The notes under the pieces are model-generated. The model did not search any database and was not told where the DNA came from. It saw nothing but the letters and a program-made list of their open reading frames with translations. The position numbers and the translations under genes were made by a program. From positions 203,522 through 267,521 of the forward strand of contig VZRZ01006598.1 of assembly GCA_013398175.1 (NCBI GenBank): a stretch of DNA of 64,000 bases, given 5' to 3'. Source of the DNA: Climacteris rufus. Taxonomy: Eukaryota; Chordata; Aves; Passeriformes; Climacteridae. Below are positions 12,901 through 25,285 of this stretch, piece by piece. Each line of letters begins with the position of its first letter. The first letter of the stretch is position 1.

Positions 12901-15900
12901 CCTTGTCCACTCATGCTATAGTTTGAAAAGTTTTGAGAAATACAGAGCTGCAACCTGTGAATGAGACACGAGCCTCCCTGTTGTGGTAAAATTTGTTAAA
13001 AAATAAAACTTTGCTCACTTTTTAAGGAAACAGTTAATGCCTCTTGTTGAGAACTTGTAATATCGAAACAATTGCTGTGTGACAACCAATTCTGAAAAAC
13101 ACAAGACTTACGCAAGTTCCACACAACAGCAAGTTGTTCTCCAGTTGTAATTACTGGACCAACTCAATAAATAAGAAATAATTGCCAAGCTGCAATATAT
13201 GCAACAGCTGACTATGTTCTAGATGTCTGCGAGAGAGGGCTCAGGGGAGGGTAGAAGGCAGAGAAGAGTCGTGCACTAAGTCATTTTTTTGCCGTGGTCC
13301 TGGAGATCTCTGTCATTAACTTGCTGGACCCCTCAGCAATTGAGAACTTCATAGCAATTGAGTATTCCTAATTTGCCCATAAAAGTATGCAGAGAGGACT
13401 CAGTTTCCAATTCTTACTCTGCAGCAAAACTCAAATAGGTTTTAAAGAAAACAATTCCTTGTCTCTGAAATTCTTGCCACTAGAATCTTGTAGGGTTTCT
13501 TATTTTTGCTTCTTTTGAAAAGTGTAATACCACAAGATACTGTGAGCTCAGCTGTGCTGTCCTAACGCAACTCATTCTCTTGCTGATGGAATCACTGCCA
13601 TTCCTGAAGTTTCTGAATCAATCCTTCCTCCCCAGAAAGCAATTTTTATGGAAAGCATCTGGTTCAAGGGAAACACTCTTTTTCCTGATGTAATTTGGTG
13701 TAGAAATAAAAAGTGTTTATAAGAATCAAGTGTACTGGAGATATAGTTTTCCCCTTCCATTGAAGGAATGGGACTAGTGCAGCACTTCAATATACTGCCT
13801 TAGAGCTCAGAGTCCCCATTAGCTGATCAGCAAGTAATACTCAGAAATGTAAGATAAAGCAAGTGGGTAGGTGGATCCTGAATGCTCCTTCCAACCCACT
13901 TTGTCACACTACTCTGACAGCAATCCAGCATCCTTCACAGCAGAGCAGACCCAAATATTTTGGTAGTCTTTAGCAGACTGTTTTTCCCTGTTTGATTGTC
14001 ACTAAAACTGTCAGTGCTGCCATTAACATTACTTCAGAAATTGCTGCTATTCTGAAATTTTCCTCTGCTCCTATGTCAGAACTCTGGAAAGCTTCAGAAA
14101 CTCTAAGCAGAGGTATCATTATGAAACCAGCAAAATCACAGTCGCAACAGGAACCAGCATGCTCAATTAGTCTTAATGTACTGTATTTCTGTTCCTAATT
14201 TAATAGCCTTGCAACCTTTTCTGCAGCATCTGTTAGCTGCAGCAAGGTCATCAACTCTTTCATTAGTGCTGAATAGCAGAAAGAACTGGAAACATGCAGA
14301 GTCTACTCAGAACACCCAGTTTTCCTGAGTGTCACTAATGCTTATTAGTACAGATAGCACTGCTTTCCTAGAGTGTCACTCTGCCCTTTGGTGGGGTTGG
14401 AACTGCGTTAGTAACTGATAATTCTTCAAACTACACTAATTACAAAGATGGGAAATTCAGTGAAGAAAGAGCTAGAGACAAGAAGAAAAGAGAGAGGAGG
14501 CAGTTTAATAATACGAACCTTACCTTCTCAGCAATAGAAAAGAAAAAGTCAGAGAAGATATGTGAAGTGTCAAAGGTAGTAGTCACTTCTAACTAGCACT
14601 GTTAGAATTCAGTTGCCCATAAGGAATCCTTGAAAGAAGTGCAAAATAAACTAGTTAGATCAATTAAAGCATCTAAAGCAGCAGGATGGGCAGGATAATC
14701 CAGAAGAGAATAGGTATCTTCTCTGGACTAATTAATCACCGGTCATCTCAACTGTAATAAATTACCATTTATTAATCCAACTGCTCAACCTGTAGACATA
14801 AAAACATATTGAACAAAAATCATGGAAGAGTAGAAGTTCACAATTCTGATGCACTCATAGGTTTTAAAGAAAATGAAGAGAAATTGCAGGGCTGTGATAT
14901 GACACATATCAAGACTCATCAAGTAAAGCAAATAAGATTATTATTCAGACAGTTTGAAACACCTTAGTTATGAAATTTGTTGGGGGTTTATTAGAGACAA
15001 TTTACATTCATTTAATTAAACTATTCACAAGAAATACTGTGCAAATCGCTCAACACTTCTGCTCTTTTAACTAAATTCTGAATAAATCTTTCAGCAAAGG
15101 TATAAGGGTCAAAGTTTCTGTAGCTGATATTTCTAACATTAGAAAATGAAGCTGGAAAAAAGTCTAGAAAGTGCTGCTCATTCTCCAAACATGAGGTCTT
15201 TTATTGCTCTTCCTCTGTTTTTACTTTTTAAAGAGAACTGATAAACTTCTTTGCCTATCCACTATAGTGAAATGGTAGATAAATGCCCACTTGTAGGTCG
15301 AAGGTCAACTGAATCTGGACCAAGACCAGAGCATTAGATAATATTTTGTCTCTGTACAGCCACATAGGATGGTATTTGGCGTGCCAAGGCTCAGTGCCAC
15401 ATGCCAATTTTGCTGATTAACCTTTCCAAAGCAACTAATAGATCAGTTTGTTCCAGCCACTTGATAAAAATATTTTATTTCATCTAGTTCAAGATAGAAC
15501 CATGGGGCTTTAAAAATTAGTTCATTCCCTTAATCTTAAACACATTTCATTTCTTTGACACTGAATAAGCATGAGGAAAGCAAATATAAAGGGTTTTAAT
15601 TAGGAATCATTCTTATCAACTATTCTTTGCCAGAAGTTAACACTCTGCAAAGCACCTACACAAATAATGGCTTGTATATGCAAATACATTCAATGATTAC
15701 GTAGAGAAAATAAATGTTGATACAGCTACTCTTCCAGTTCCAACCCGTGTATTACCAGGCTTGTACTGCTTTGCTGTACTTCTCCTGTGTTCTGAATTTT
15801 TCATTTTATTTCCATTCCATCTTAGAGACACTGACAGAGAATACAGACTGCCAGGAGCTGACATCAATCTTCTGGTTAACTGTGGTATGGTACCAGTAAA

Positions 15901-18900
15901 ACACATCAAGAGGGAAAATATATTTACAATGACATTTTTATGTTTAGCAGCCAAAAAAAGAGGCAAAGAGGCACGGAAGTCAGCTCACTGCACTACAAAG
16001 CACTTGCTGGTTGGCAAACTGAATTCCTTAATGACATTCTTATTAAGTTCTTGCTGCCAAATGCTGTTTGCTTTTGCTGTCAGAACTGTCTGCATTAATA
16101 ATGAATAACTGCTTGAAAGCTACTTACATAAGGCATTGTTTTCATGTCACTGCCACAGACAGCATCTCTGGACAGATGAGAGAGCACTTTGTGAATGAGT
16201 TCATTGAACAGTCTTTTTTAATGCATTTGTGCTGGGACAATATTTCTATGGACAAAGTCACACTGGTCTGGACTACAGCATCTTGAGACCTCCAGACCCA
16301 ACATACTCTTAATCTGAGTGGTCTGATATCATATTTTCACTATGTTTGCAGTTGAGTTAACTCTACTGTGAAGACAGGTTGTTAGAGTAGTTATGAGAGT
16401 AGTGAGCTGGAGTAGTTGCAGAAAACCCTCCAGACAAATGTAAACACACAAAGTATTCCAATGCCCTAGTACAGTACAGTCCCAGAGGTAGAAGCCTTTT
16501 GGCAGATGGGGAAGGATTGCAATACATAAGTGAGCTTGCTGGGTAGTCTTGTAAAACCTTGCCAAAATTAGACTGTTTGCAGAACAAATAAAGCAGGGGA
16601 AGATGTCTTTTTCCTTCCACACACTGCAGTTTCTTTCTGCTTTTGCCTCAAATGTTTTGATTTCCCCCTGGTTGACACCAGCTCTGTATGCAGAACGTAT
16701 AAAGAATGCATAACTGAGAGTGAATGTCTGACAGCAAAATTTCCACTGTGGAGCTGATTTGCTTGCAGTACTTCATTACAGTGATGATGTGGTCTGTGTT
16801 AATTCTGGATATTGCTGGGAAGTTGCTACAGCAAAACTCTTTGTGAATAATTCTGTGTATAAATGTAATTCAGTAACTGTCGATGGATCACTAATATGTC
16901 TTTTCCAGACAAAGTCTGACACAGATTGAGCCCTGGGCAGCTCACCTGTTTTTGAAAAATGCCATCGAGGCTTTTAAGCATAAGCACTACATAGCATGGG
17001 CTACAGTATTTCTCAGCTTTAAGAAGATATTACTAGGAACAAGCTTTTTAAAGTGAAAAAACATGTAGTGGTGAAAAGAATTTAAAGGGGAGAAAGTTAT
17101 AGAAGAAGCTTACAAACCCCTAAAAAGCAAAAATGTCAATCCCAAAATGCAGTAGTCAAGGTCATATAGAAGTAGTGCAAATAGGCAAAAAATAGCCTTT
17201 CAGGCTGATGCAAATCCACAACTATTTACTTATAACCAGATATGTAATCCACATTTTCCTCCCACCATCACATTGACTCCAGTGTGATTGTATCACCTGC
17301 AGGTTAGGTGGTTGTATTCATGCATTGTAAAGACAAGAGTGACTGAAAACTGCTTAGAGAGACAAAGTCTACATGTACCTCCAAACATCTTTGTATAGCG
17401 TTATAGCTTTTCACCTACCTGCATTTGACTTTACTGGTAAGCAGCACAGAATAACACTGCTTGTGTAACTCAAATATCAGCCAAACCACACCAAAAGTCA
17501 AAGTTGGAGTCTAATGCATATTTAAAATTTTGCCATTTTTAAGTACGGTAGTGAGAGGGTGTATGATTTTATTTGCCAGGTTAGAAAATTATAGGTGCCA
17601 TGTATTTCATGCAGTCAGAACACACCCTTCAGCCTTTCATAATGAGTCCAATCATAACACTACTGTACTGCTGAGTATATCTCAGTGGGTGGGTGATGGA
17701 GGAAGACAGAACTTTATTTCTGTCACAACTACAGAGGGAACAATTGCCAGGTATAGACAAGGTCTTAGCATGATTATTCCTTACTCTGCATGAGAGCCCT
17801 CTTCACCTCTCAAATGCCTTTTCTTTCATCAGGCAGGTCTTGCACAGTATGCTACCAGGCTACGGCTAATAAACCATGCCTGCTCTCATGAATCTCCCTG
17901 TCAGGGAGCAGCAAGGTCCAACTGTGCCATAAGGAAAACAAACATGATGTAGCAGACAGAGGGGCCATGACAGCAAAGGCTGAGCCCCACAGTACCTGAG
18001 TGAGGTAACCAGAGAAGGTCTGGTGACAGTACTCAGCTTAGGCTGGGAGTTCAGATCACCAGGCAGGATCATAGAGACAAAGCTGAATGATCAAGTCAGA
18101 AGTCAAGCCAACATGCCAAGATCAGAGTCCGGATAAAGAGTGTCTGCAGCTGGGGGTGGCAATACTGTGGCACAATCACAAGGTGGCTCAGGTGTGGACA
18201 AGGGCAAGAGCCTCAGCTTAAAAGCAACTCTGAAGGGAAGGAATGGGGACCCTTAGACAAGGCATCTTCCAGCTCCTTCTACACAAGGGGTCTTTTCAAT
18301 GAGCCAGCCTTGAACACAGACAGCTTAACTCTTGACACCAGGCGCAGGCAGGCAAACTCTCAGGAGGGGAGGGGAATGTGCTGATACCCTCTGGACTTCC
18401 AACATCAGCACTCAGTGTAGGTTCTGCTTCTAAATGCTGATGATCTCCTGAAAGAAATGAGAACAAAGCTCAAGGGGAATTATGCGTTTTTAGAAAGACT
18501 GCAATATATTTTAAGAGTAAATCTGAGTGTTTGCTCTATGGTCAAAAATGACATGTGGCTGTAAGAAGACTTGTAAACCACACAAGATACTCAATCTCAG
18601 AAAATGGGAAAATAAACCATCTGATTGTGTTAAAAAATTGATAGAGATTCTTGTATTTTAGGTGACATGCAACCTATTTCTCAGTGACAGATGGAAAAAG
18701 AGTATATACTCACAATCAAATTCAGTCAAGCCTTTATTCTTGGTGTTGAAATCAAACAGACTGCTTGACAATGAAAAACATTGAATCAGAATGTGAAGAT
18801 TATAGTTAGATAACTAGTTATCTGAGTACAGATGAACTACCACATTAATTTAGATGGAAAAATCAGTGAAAGATTGAGATAAGAGTCTTGTTATGAAGTT

Positions 18901-19408
18901 CTTTATAAAATCCTCATGAATCAATAAAGTAGGCATTCCTCCAAGCTTACAAAGACCACCTTTGTTATGTAAATCATGTGATACTGATTTTGCTAAGTCT
19001 TGTGCAACTACTCAAACCTGCAACCTCAGAGTATTTCAGGTTGCTCCAGTTTTCCTCTTTTTCATTTTAAATAAGTGGGAAGATAGCGTGATCTAGTCCC
19101 ATGATGATAACAGGTGCAAGAAAGGGCCAGCCAGAATGAAGGATGTTCAAAAGAGAACTAGTTCTTGTGGGAACCTGATAGATATTTTGAGCTAGAGCTG
19201 ATAAAGGACTTAATCACCCAAAACTTGAATCCCACAATTGACTAATCCTTAGACGTCTGACCCCAAAATTGGAGCTATACCCCTGTGCCTTGAGTTCTTT
19301 GCATAATGTATGAGGAGAATCACCTAGCTCAGGGTAAAACACATCCAAACAATGAACTATAAAGTGACTCCTGTGGTCCCGGCACCAGGTAAGTTATGTT
19401 CCCAGTAG
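3991..19408. other. Gene-poor intergenic sequence
   Basis: About 15.4 kb of AT-rich, CpG-poor sequence. No exon or RNA gene is recognised and open frames are short. Notable contents are an 18-base A run at 9991-10008, A/T-rich low complexity at 12040-12100, two quiet stretches that look like possible conserved noncoding elements (about 7540-7990 and 10340-10560), and a somewhat GC-richer, CAG/AGTCA-rich block at about 17866-18440 that may be an old unclassified repeat. Confidence 0.6.
9991..10008 (+). repeat. Poly(A) run, 18 bases
   Basis: Uninterrupted A run followed by A/G-rich sequence. I checked for an upstream processed pseudogene and recognised none. Confidence 0.9.
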
Positions 19409-19501
19409 ATTCAGGGACATGGCTTAGTGGTGAACTTGGCAGTGTTAGGTTTATGACTGATATGTTAAGAGTCTTTTCCAATCTAAATCATTCTATGATA
19501 T
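19409..19501 (+). mobile_element. CR1 LINE 3' end fragment
   Basis: About 90 bases matching the CR1 3' tail on the plus strand: a 'gggacatggcttagtgg' segment, then 'acttggcagtgttaggtttatg', then 'gtcttttccaatctaaatcattctatgat'. The last part is the typical CR1 terminus with the ATTCTATG repeat. It is severely 5' truncated and non-coding. Confidence 0.85.
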
Positions 19502-20978
19502 TGTCATTAAACAGGTGGTTTAACACTGTGTCTACAAAAAATCACTTAGTGATTCACCTTTTTGAAATTTGCTTTCCTTATTTTCCTTACTTGTAACTTG
19601 TACCTCAAGGAACTTGTACCTCACCTGTTTTCATGTATGAGGGTCTTTACAGACTTTTCTGTGACCCACATTCAAAAAAGGCATGTCACAGGGAGTAGAA
19701 GGACTGTCAAAAAGTGTATTCTGGAAGAAGGGCAACATATTATCATATTGAAGCCTCTGTGTAGCAGCCCCTTAGCTGCTGTCTTCCTTCTCCCTGAGTT
19801 AGCTTACTCCTGGAGGATGGGAGTGAAACAGTGCTACATAAATAAAAATTATTCTCCTTTGCAAACCAGTGAGTAGGAAGATCATAAATAGACCTTTCTT
19901 AATTTCGTCAGATTGAAGGAGAGTTATATAAACTATAGGATCACTTCTGCTGATGAGGGAAGAGATTTTAAATAACATTTCTTCAGGTTTTATTTGGAAA
20001 CTGGAGGGTCAGATGATAATTACCCTATTTCAATTTCTAAATTACTGCCAGTGGAGGCTTAGCTATTGCAATCTAGCAGAGACCAACACTTCATCAGGCT
20101 CAGGGGACAATTAAACTGCTGAAATCTAAAAAAATGGAAGCATGAACAGTTTTTCAGTGTCTTACATTAATTGTTCTAAAGGCTTTACTTACCTTCTTGA
20201 AATTGTCTGATCAGTAAACTGGGATGATCATTTGCATTATGGTAATGAAAGTACTATATACTTCAAAAGGATGAAACAAATCCCTTAACTGCCTCAGTTT
20301 TAGTGATTGATTTCCAATAATAAACCTGAGCAGATTCAAGGCAGAGTATTTCAATGGGTAAAATAGAAGATGCGAACTGGAAACGGTATGCTTTCTCCGA
20401 CTTTACTGCAGGGATGCAAAAATTCTGCACAGGTCACCTCACTGTATTGAGAGTTCTGCCTTTCCACACTGTTCAGGTATATAAAAAAAGTGTTTGAGGA
20501 AGGAAGGGTCTGTGTGTTTGGGGGAAAATTAACACATGAAAAGGTGAAGAGTTAAAAAATAAAAATCATCTCGAGCAGAAGCAATAGCCCAGGACAGGCT
20601 CAGTGCTGAAAGCAGTTTTTTGCAATGTCATTGAAAGCAAAAATTTGAAAGTACAGAAAGCTATTGCACTAAAACACTTCCTAGTATCCTCTCCCTCTTC
20701 TTTCAGCCTGCATTTCTCCTATTTGATTAATGAATATTAATGACCTTCTGAGTTTCCAGGCCAAGTGAACCAACAGCCAGATGCTGTAGTCTGTGTACAA
20801 ACCCCAGCTGGAAAGCCCCACTCAAGACCACAGAGCACGCTTTTGCTTTGCCCTTTTCTCTCAGTGGTCTAGTAATATGTACAGCATGGAATGTGCTGGG
20901 CTATGATGCCTATGCTACAAACCCAGTCAGCACCCTTCACCTTTCCTGGGCCCTTCTTCACTCACTCATTTGCACATG
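19502..20978. other. Intergenic sequence between CR1 fragment and LTR
   Basis: About 1.5 kb with no exon, RNA gene or repeat family that I recognise. AT-rich and CpG-poor like the surrounding DNA. Confidence 0.6.
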
Positions 20979-21422
20979 TGTACTGGTTTGGGGTGGCACA
21001 GAGTTAATTTTCTTCATAACAGTTAATATGGTGCTGTGTTTTGGGTTTGTGACCTAAAGAATGTGGAGAACTCAGGGATGTTTTGGCTATTGCTGAGCAG
21101 GGCTGGCAGAGTGTCAAGGCCTTTTCTGTTTCCCACCCCACTCCATCAGCAAGGGGGATGGGAGTGCAATAAGGACTTGGGAGGGGATACAGCTGGGACA
21201 GCTGACCCCAGCTGACCAAAGGGATATCCCAGACCATATGATGTTTTGCTCAGCTATAAAAGCTGGAGGGAAAAGGGAGAAGAAGTAATATTTGGAGTTA
21301 TGGTATTAATCATTGCAAGTAACCATGAGTGTGATGGAGCCTGGCTTTCCTGGAGATGGCTGAACATCTGCCTGACCATGGGAAGTGTTGAATGTCACAC
21401 TCTAATGACTTTTTTATGTGTG
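20979..21422 (+). mobile_element. Avian ERVL-type LTR, truncated at its 3' end
   Basis: Begins with the TG end of a common avian ERVL-type LTR (TGTACTGGTTTGGGG, then 'cacagagttaattttcttc') and continues through the family's 'gctgaccaaagggatatccca' block. A promoter TATA box, TATAAAA, is at 21255-21261. The similarity runs to the 'gaacatctgcctgaccatgggaagtg' segment and fades soon after, so the region with the poly(A) signal and terminal CA is missing or eroded. No internal viral gene or second LTR is seen. Family assignment is from memory of avian LTRs. It lies about 9.5 kb upstream of UXS1 in the same direction. Confidence 0.8.
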
Positions 21423-24400
21423 GTCTGAGACGAAAACAGTGAGCAACAACAGGAAATTGGTACTAAGGTGTCCTTCAGCTCCCAGGGAGGACAACAGTCC
21501 TACAGACAGCATCTTACCTAATAGCAGGATGCAATATAGACAGCAACTACAGTGAGAAATGGAGGGTTCTTTGCCCCTGGTAATAAACTGTAACTATTTC
21601 CCAAAGTGCATGACCATGTCAAAGGGCATCAGAGGTCCTTAACAGCTGGGATTTCAATAAATGTTTTTTTCAGGCATAGCTATTTCATTCAGTGACCACA
21701 CAGAGTACCTCAGGCCATAAATGTACGAGTAAAGCCTTTACTAAAGATAGAGGAATGTGAAGGGTGGCACCTCTAAGAATATTTCATATTTTATAGTCTC
21801 ACAAGATTAATTTAGGTGATATAACCATAAGTCTACCTGGCTGAAAATGTTGAAATAAGTTATAAAGGTAGTCAGGAATGTCTTGTTGGAATTTCTGTAA
21901 AAGAGCACACTAATTTCTAGACAAATCTTCCTGATGTGGTATTTCAGTATGGTCGTTTTCCTTAGAAAATGAAAATGGAAAACAAGGCCTTCCAAACGCA
22001 TTTTCTTTTGCAATGTCCGTTGATGTGACAAAACCATACAGAAGACAAATGAATGGCCTGACAGATGAAATACAAAACTGTTTTACTTGCATTTGCTCTC
22101 CAGTTGGCTGGATTTAGCAAATGAGGCTGCATGAGATGCAAGAGTAATTCAGGTCTTTACATCTGAGTTCACTTTGGGTGAGAGTGGGTGGGCTGAGCCA
22201 AGGCACGCTAAACAAGTGCCATTCATGTGGATAACACCCTTCATTCTTCTCTTCTCACACAAACAAACCCTTTTTTTTTGTAAAGCCATGGAGTACTGGG
22301 TGTGGGGAGAAAAAGTGGAACAGAAATCTACTTTTGATTCTTATCATCTGGCATTGTTCTCAAAATTCTTAAGAGAAACAAGGGTAATTAAAGCTTTTAT
22401 TTTAGGATATTTGGGCACAGCTCCTTAGTTTCAACAGACTACTTCCTTTTCCTTTCCTCCTTTCCATAGTTCTTTCAATCTTCTCCTGCAGATTTCTCTT
22501 CATCTGGGGGCCCATTCATTTCTTCCAGGAAGCTGTCACTGTGGATTTTGCTCTTAAGTTTTGCTATGATTAGTAACTCCGGGAACAGAAAAACTAATTA
22601 ACCCTTGTCTCCAAAGCGTTTGTATTTTGTTGTTGGATTATTTCATATCAAACAAATTATGAGCTCTGATTGAAACTCTCAAAGCATTCATGTGTCTTTC
22701 TGCTGCATGGACGTTTTGCTGCTTAATAAGACTTAGGCATAATCTATACATTTCTCATCTGCCTACCACTAATAAAAGTATAGGGAAATTAACATCTCTA
22801 AGACCTGTGCTATTTTAGATGAAACAACCTGGTTAAAAAATTACTGAGGGACCAGAGAGGCAAGAGAACAAGGAGAGAGACATAGAGAGACATAGGAATG
22901 TGTACATGCATGCATACAGGTATGTACCCAGGCTGAAAAAAATCACAGCCATCACCAGTGCAGACATTAAGTCAAAATCTATACTATCAGCTCATCTTAC
23001 TGCTATTGCTTGATTCTTTTTAGGGTATTAGTTTAAGTTATCATGGCAAGGGAGCAATTTTTCCAAAATATTGTGCCCACTGGCACTATCTGAAAGTGAA
23101 TCTAGTATTAGATTGGCAGATGCTTTTGTATGTACAGTAGACAAGCTCCTGAGCCATGTATTTGTTAAAACTACCAGTAACCTGACCTGATTCAACATAA
23201 TGATTTTCCTTTTAACATGCACTAAAGTTTGAGAACCTGTTCCTACCTAGTCAGCCTGTGCATAGAAGAAAAGTTTCCAGACCTTTTTGATCTACAGCTT
23301 CCCCCAGACTTCAGATGTAAATTTCCTGGCAAAAGGATTATTTTTTTCCAGAACCTTTTGCAAAATTCTTCAACATAATCCACACACTGAAACTTCAGGA
23401 CCTAGGAATACTTCCCCAGTGTAGTTCAGGTGTAGGTTCCAGCTTTGCCTTCATTGCATTCCTTCCTCAATTCACAATTCACATCACGCCCAAAAAATCA
23501 GACCCCCTGTCAAACCACCACACATGCCTAAAAGCAGAAGGTTACATGAGCCACTAAGGTCATATGCTTAGTCCAGGCCTGGCCTAATCAACTCAGCTTA
23601 AGTGCCTAGTGTGATACCCATGATAAATGTAAACTTGCTTATTTAAAAAACCTTCCCATGGAAGCACGGGAATAACATGGAAAGATAAATTTCTGATAAT
23701 TTTTTTAATCTAATAATGCAAATGCTGTATACATTAGACCTTCACTGTCTTGCTGGTTGTTTTAAATAAGCACTGCAGCAATAAATCTTCAGTGCAAATG
23801 AGAGGCACAAGGCAAAAATGTACATATAAGAATTGTATGAAGCTGCAAGCTTCATACTCAAAAGTTCACATTGTTTTTAGATGATTTGGAAATCTATGGG
23901 ATATTGCCTTCACCAGCGGTGAATTCATACTCTGTGTAACAAGAAAATTCAAGGGTTCTTTTGCTAGGTTTGGTTGGTAGGTTTTTGGGTTGCAAAACAA
24001 TTTCCAAGTTCATTTAACTGGTATTCACTTGGGGAATTTACTATTTACGTAATGCAATAATTTAACTTGGGAAGGCAGCAATGAACATTTATTTGGTTAA
24101 ATCCCATTAGCTAGTGGAAAACCTATCTGGAAATTCCTAATCCTCCTTACTTCAAACCAGAAATTTGATACTGTAAATTACCATGACCATAGGCTATAAT
24201 TCTAAAGCCTGTAATTACAAACAAGAGTAAGTTGACACACAAAGCTGTTCATTAGTGCCTTTACTCACAGGAATATTTCTACTGAGATAACTAAAGCTAA
24301 TTTATACATAGGTAAGAGCTTGCCTGGTTTTGTATCTATTCAGCTGTATCCTGGAAAAGAACAAAAGCCCACATCTAAGTAAAATATGTGGATCTGTGCT

Positions 24401-24423
24401 TTTGTTTGCTTTGTAAATACCAA
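21423..24423. other. Intergenic sequence, no gene seen
   Basis: About 3 kb of AT-rich DNA between the truncated LTR and a CR1 element. I recognise no exon, RNA gene or mobile element. Short purine-rich and AGAGACAT-like repeats occur near 22860-22900. Confidence 0.6.
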
Positions 24424-25285
24424 ATCACAAAATGTTTGAGGTTGGCAGACACTTGTGGAGGTCATTTGGTCCAATCATCCTCCTCAAGCAAAGACACCTA
24501 CAGCCAGTTGCCTAGGTCCATGTTCAGATGGCTTTTGAGTACCTCCAGGGATGGAGCTTTCACAACCTCCTCAGGCAAACTGTCAGTGCTCAGTCACCCT
24601 CACAGTACAAAAGTGTTTATTGATGTTCAGAGGGAACCTACTGTGTTTCAGTTTGTGCCTGCTGTCTCTGGTCCTGTCACTGGGCACCACTGAAAAGAGC
24701 CTGGCTCCATTCTCGTTATACCCTCTCCTCAGTTTTCTGTACACATGGATGAGATCCCTCCTGAGCCTTCTCTTCTCCAGGCTGAAAAGTCCCAGATCTT
24801 TGAGCTTTTCCTCCTACGAGAGACGCTCCAGTCCATTAATCATCTTAGTAGCCATTTACCATGCTATCTCCAACATATCCATGTCTCTCTTGTATTGGGA
24901 AGCCCAAAACTGGACCCAACACTCCAGGTGTGTCCTCACCAGTGCTGAGAAGAGGGGAAAGCTCACTTGCCTTGATCTGAGGGCAACACTCCCCCTAATA
25001 CAGCCCAAGACACCATTAGCCTTCTTCTCCATATGGGCACATGGCTGGCTCATGTCCAACTTGGTGTCTACCAGGACCTTCCACCTGGTTGGCCCTCAGC
25101 CTGTACTGGTTCCTGCGGCTGTTCCTCCCAAGGTGCAGGGCTTTGCACTTCTCCTGTCAGCCCACTTCTCCAGCCTGTCAAGGTTTCTCTGGATGGCAGA
25201 ACAGGCCTCTGGCACATCAGCCTCTTCTCCCAGTTTGGTGTCATCTGCAGATTATGTGGAGGGTACGCTTTGCCCCACCAGATAA
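24424..25285 (-). mobile_element. CR1 LINE, 5'-truncated, with decayed ORF2 C terminus
   Basis: The left end is the reverse complement of a CR1 3' terminus ('aatcacaaaatgtttgaggttggcag' type), followed by about 850 bases of the CR1 3' UTR and end of the pol frame. On the minus strand 25059-24856 still reads a recognisable piece of the CR1 polymerase C-terminal region, with segments such as LGCIRGSVALRSR, LVRTHLECWVQFW and QYKRDM. Frame breaks and the missing 5' part make it inactive. The 244-codon plus-strand open frame over this interval is antisense to the element and is not a gene. Confidence 0.92.

Noticed and set aside
24551..25285. 244-codon plus-strand open frame
   Set aside because: It is antisense to a minus-strand CR1 element; the real coding signal in this interval is the decayed CR1 polymerase on the other strand.
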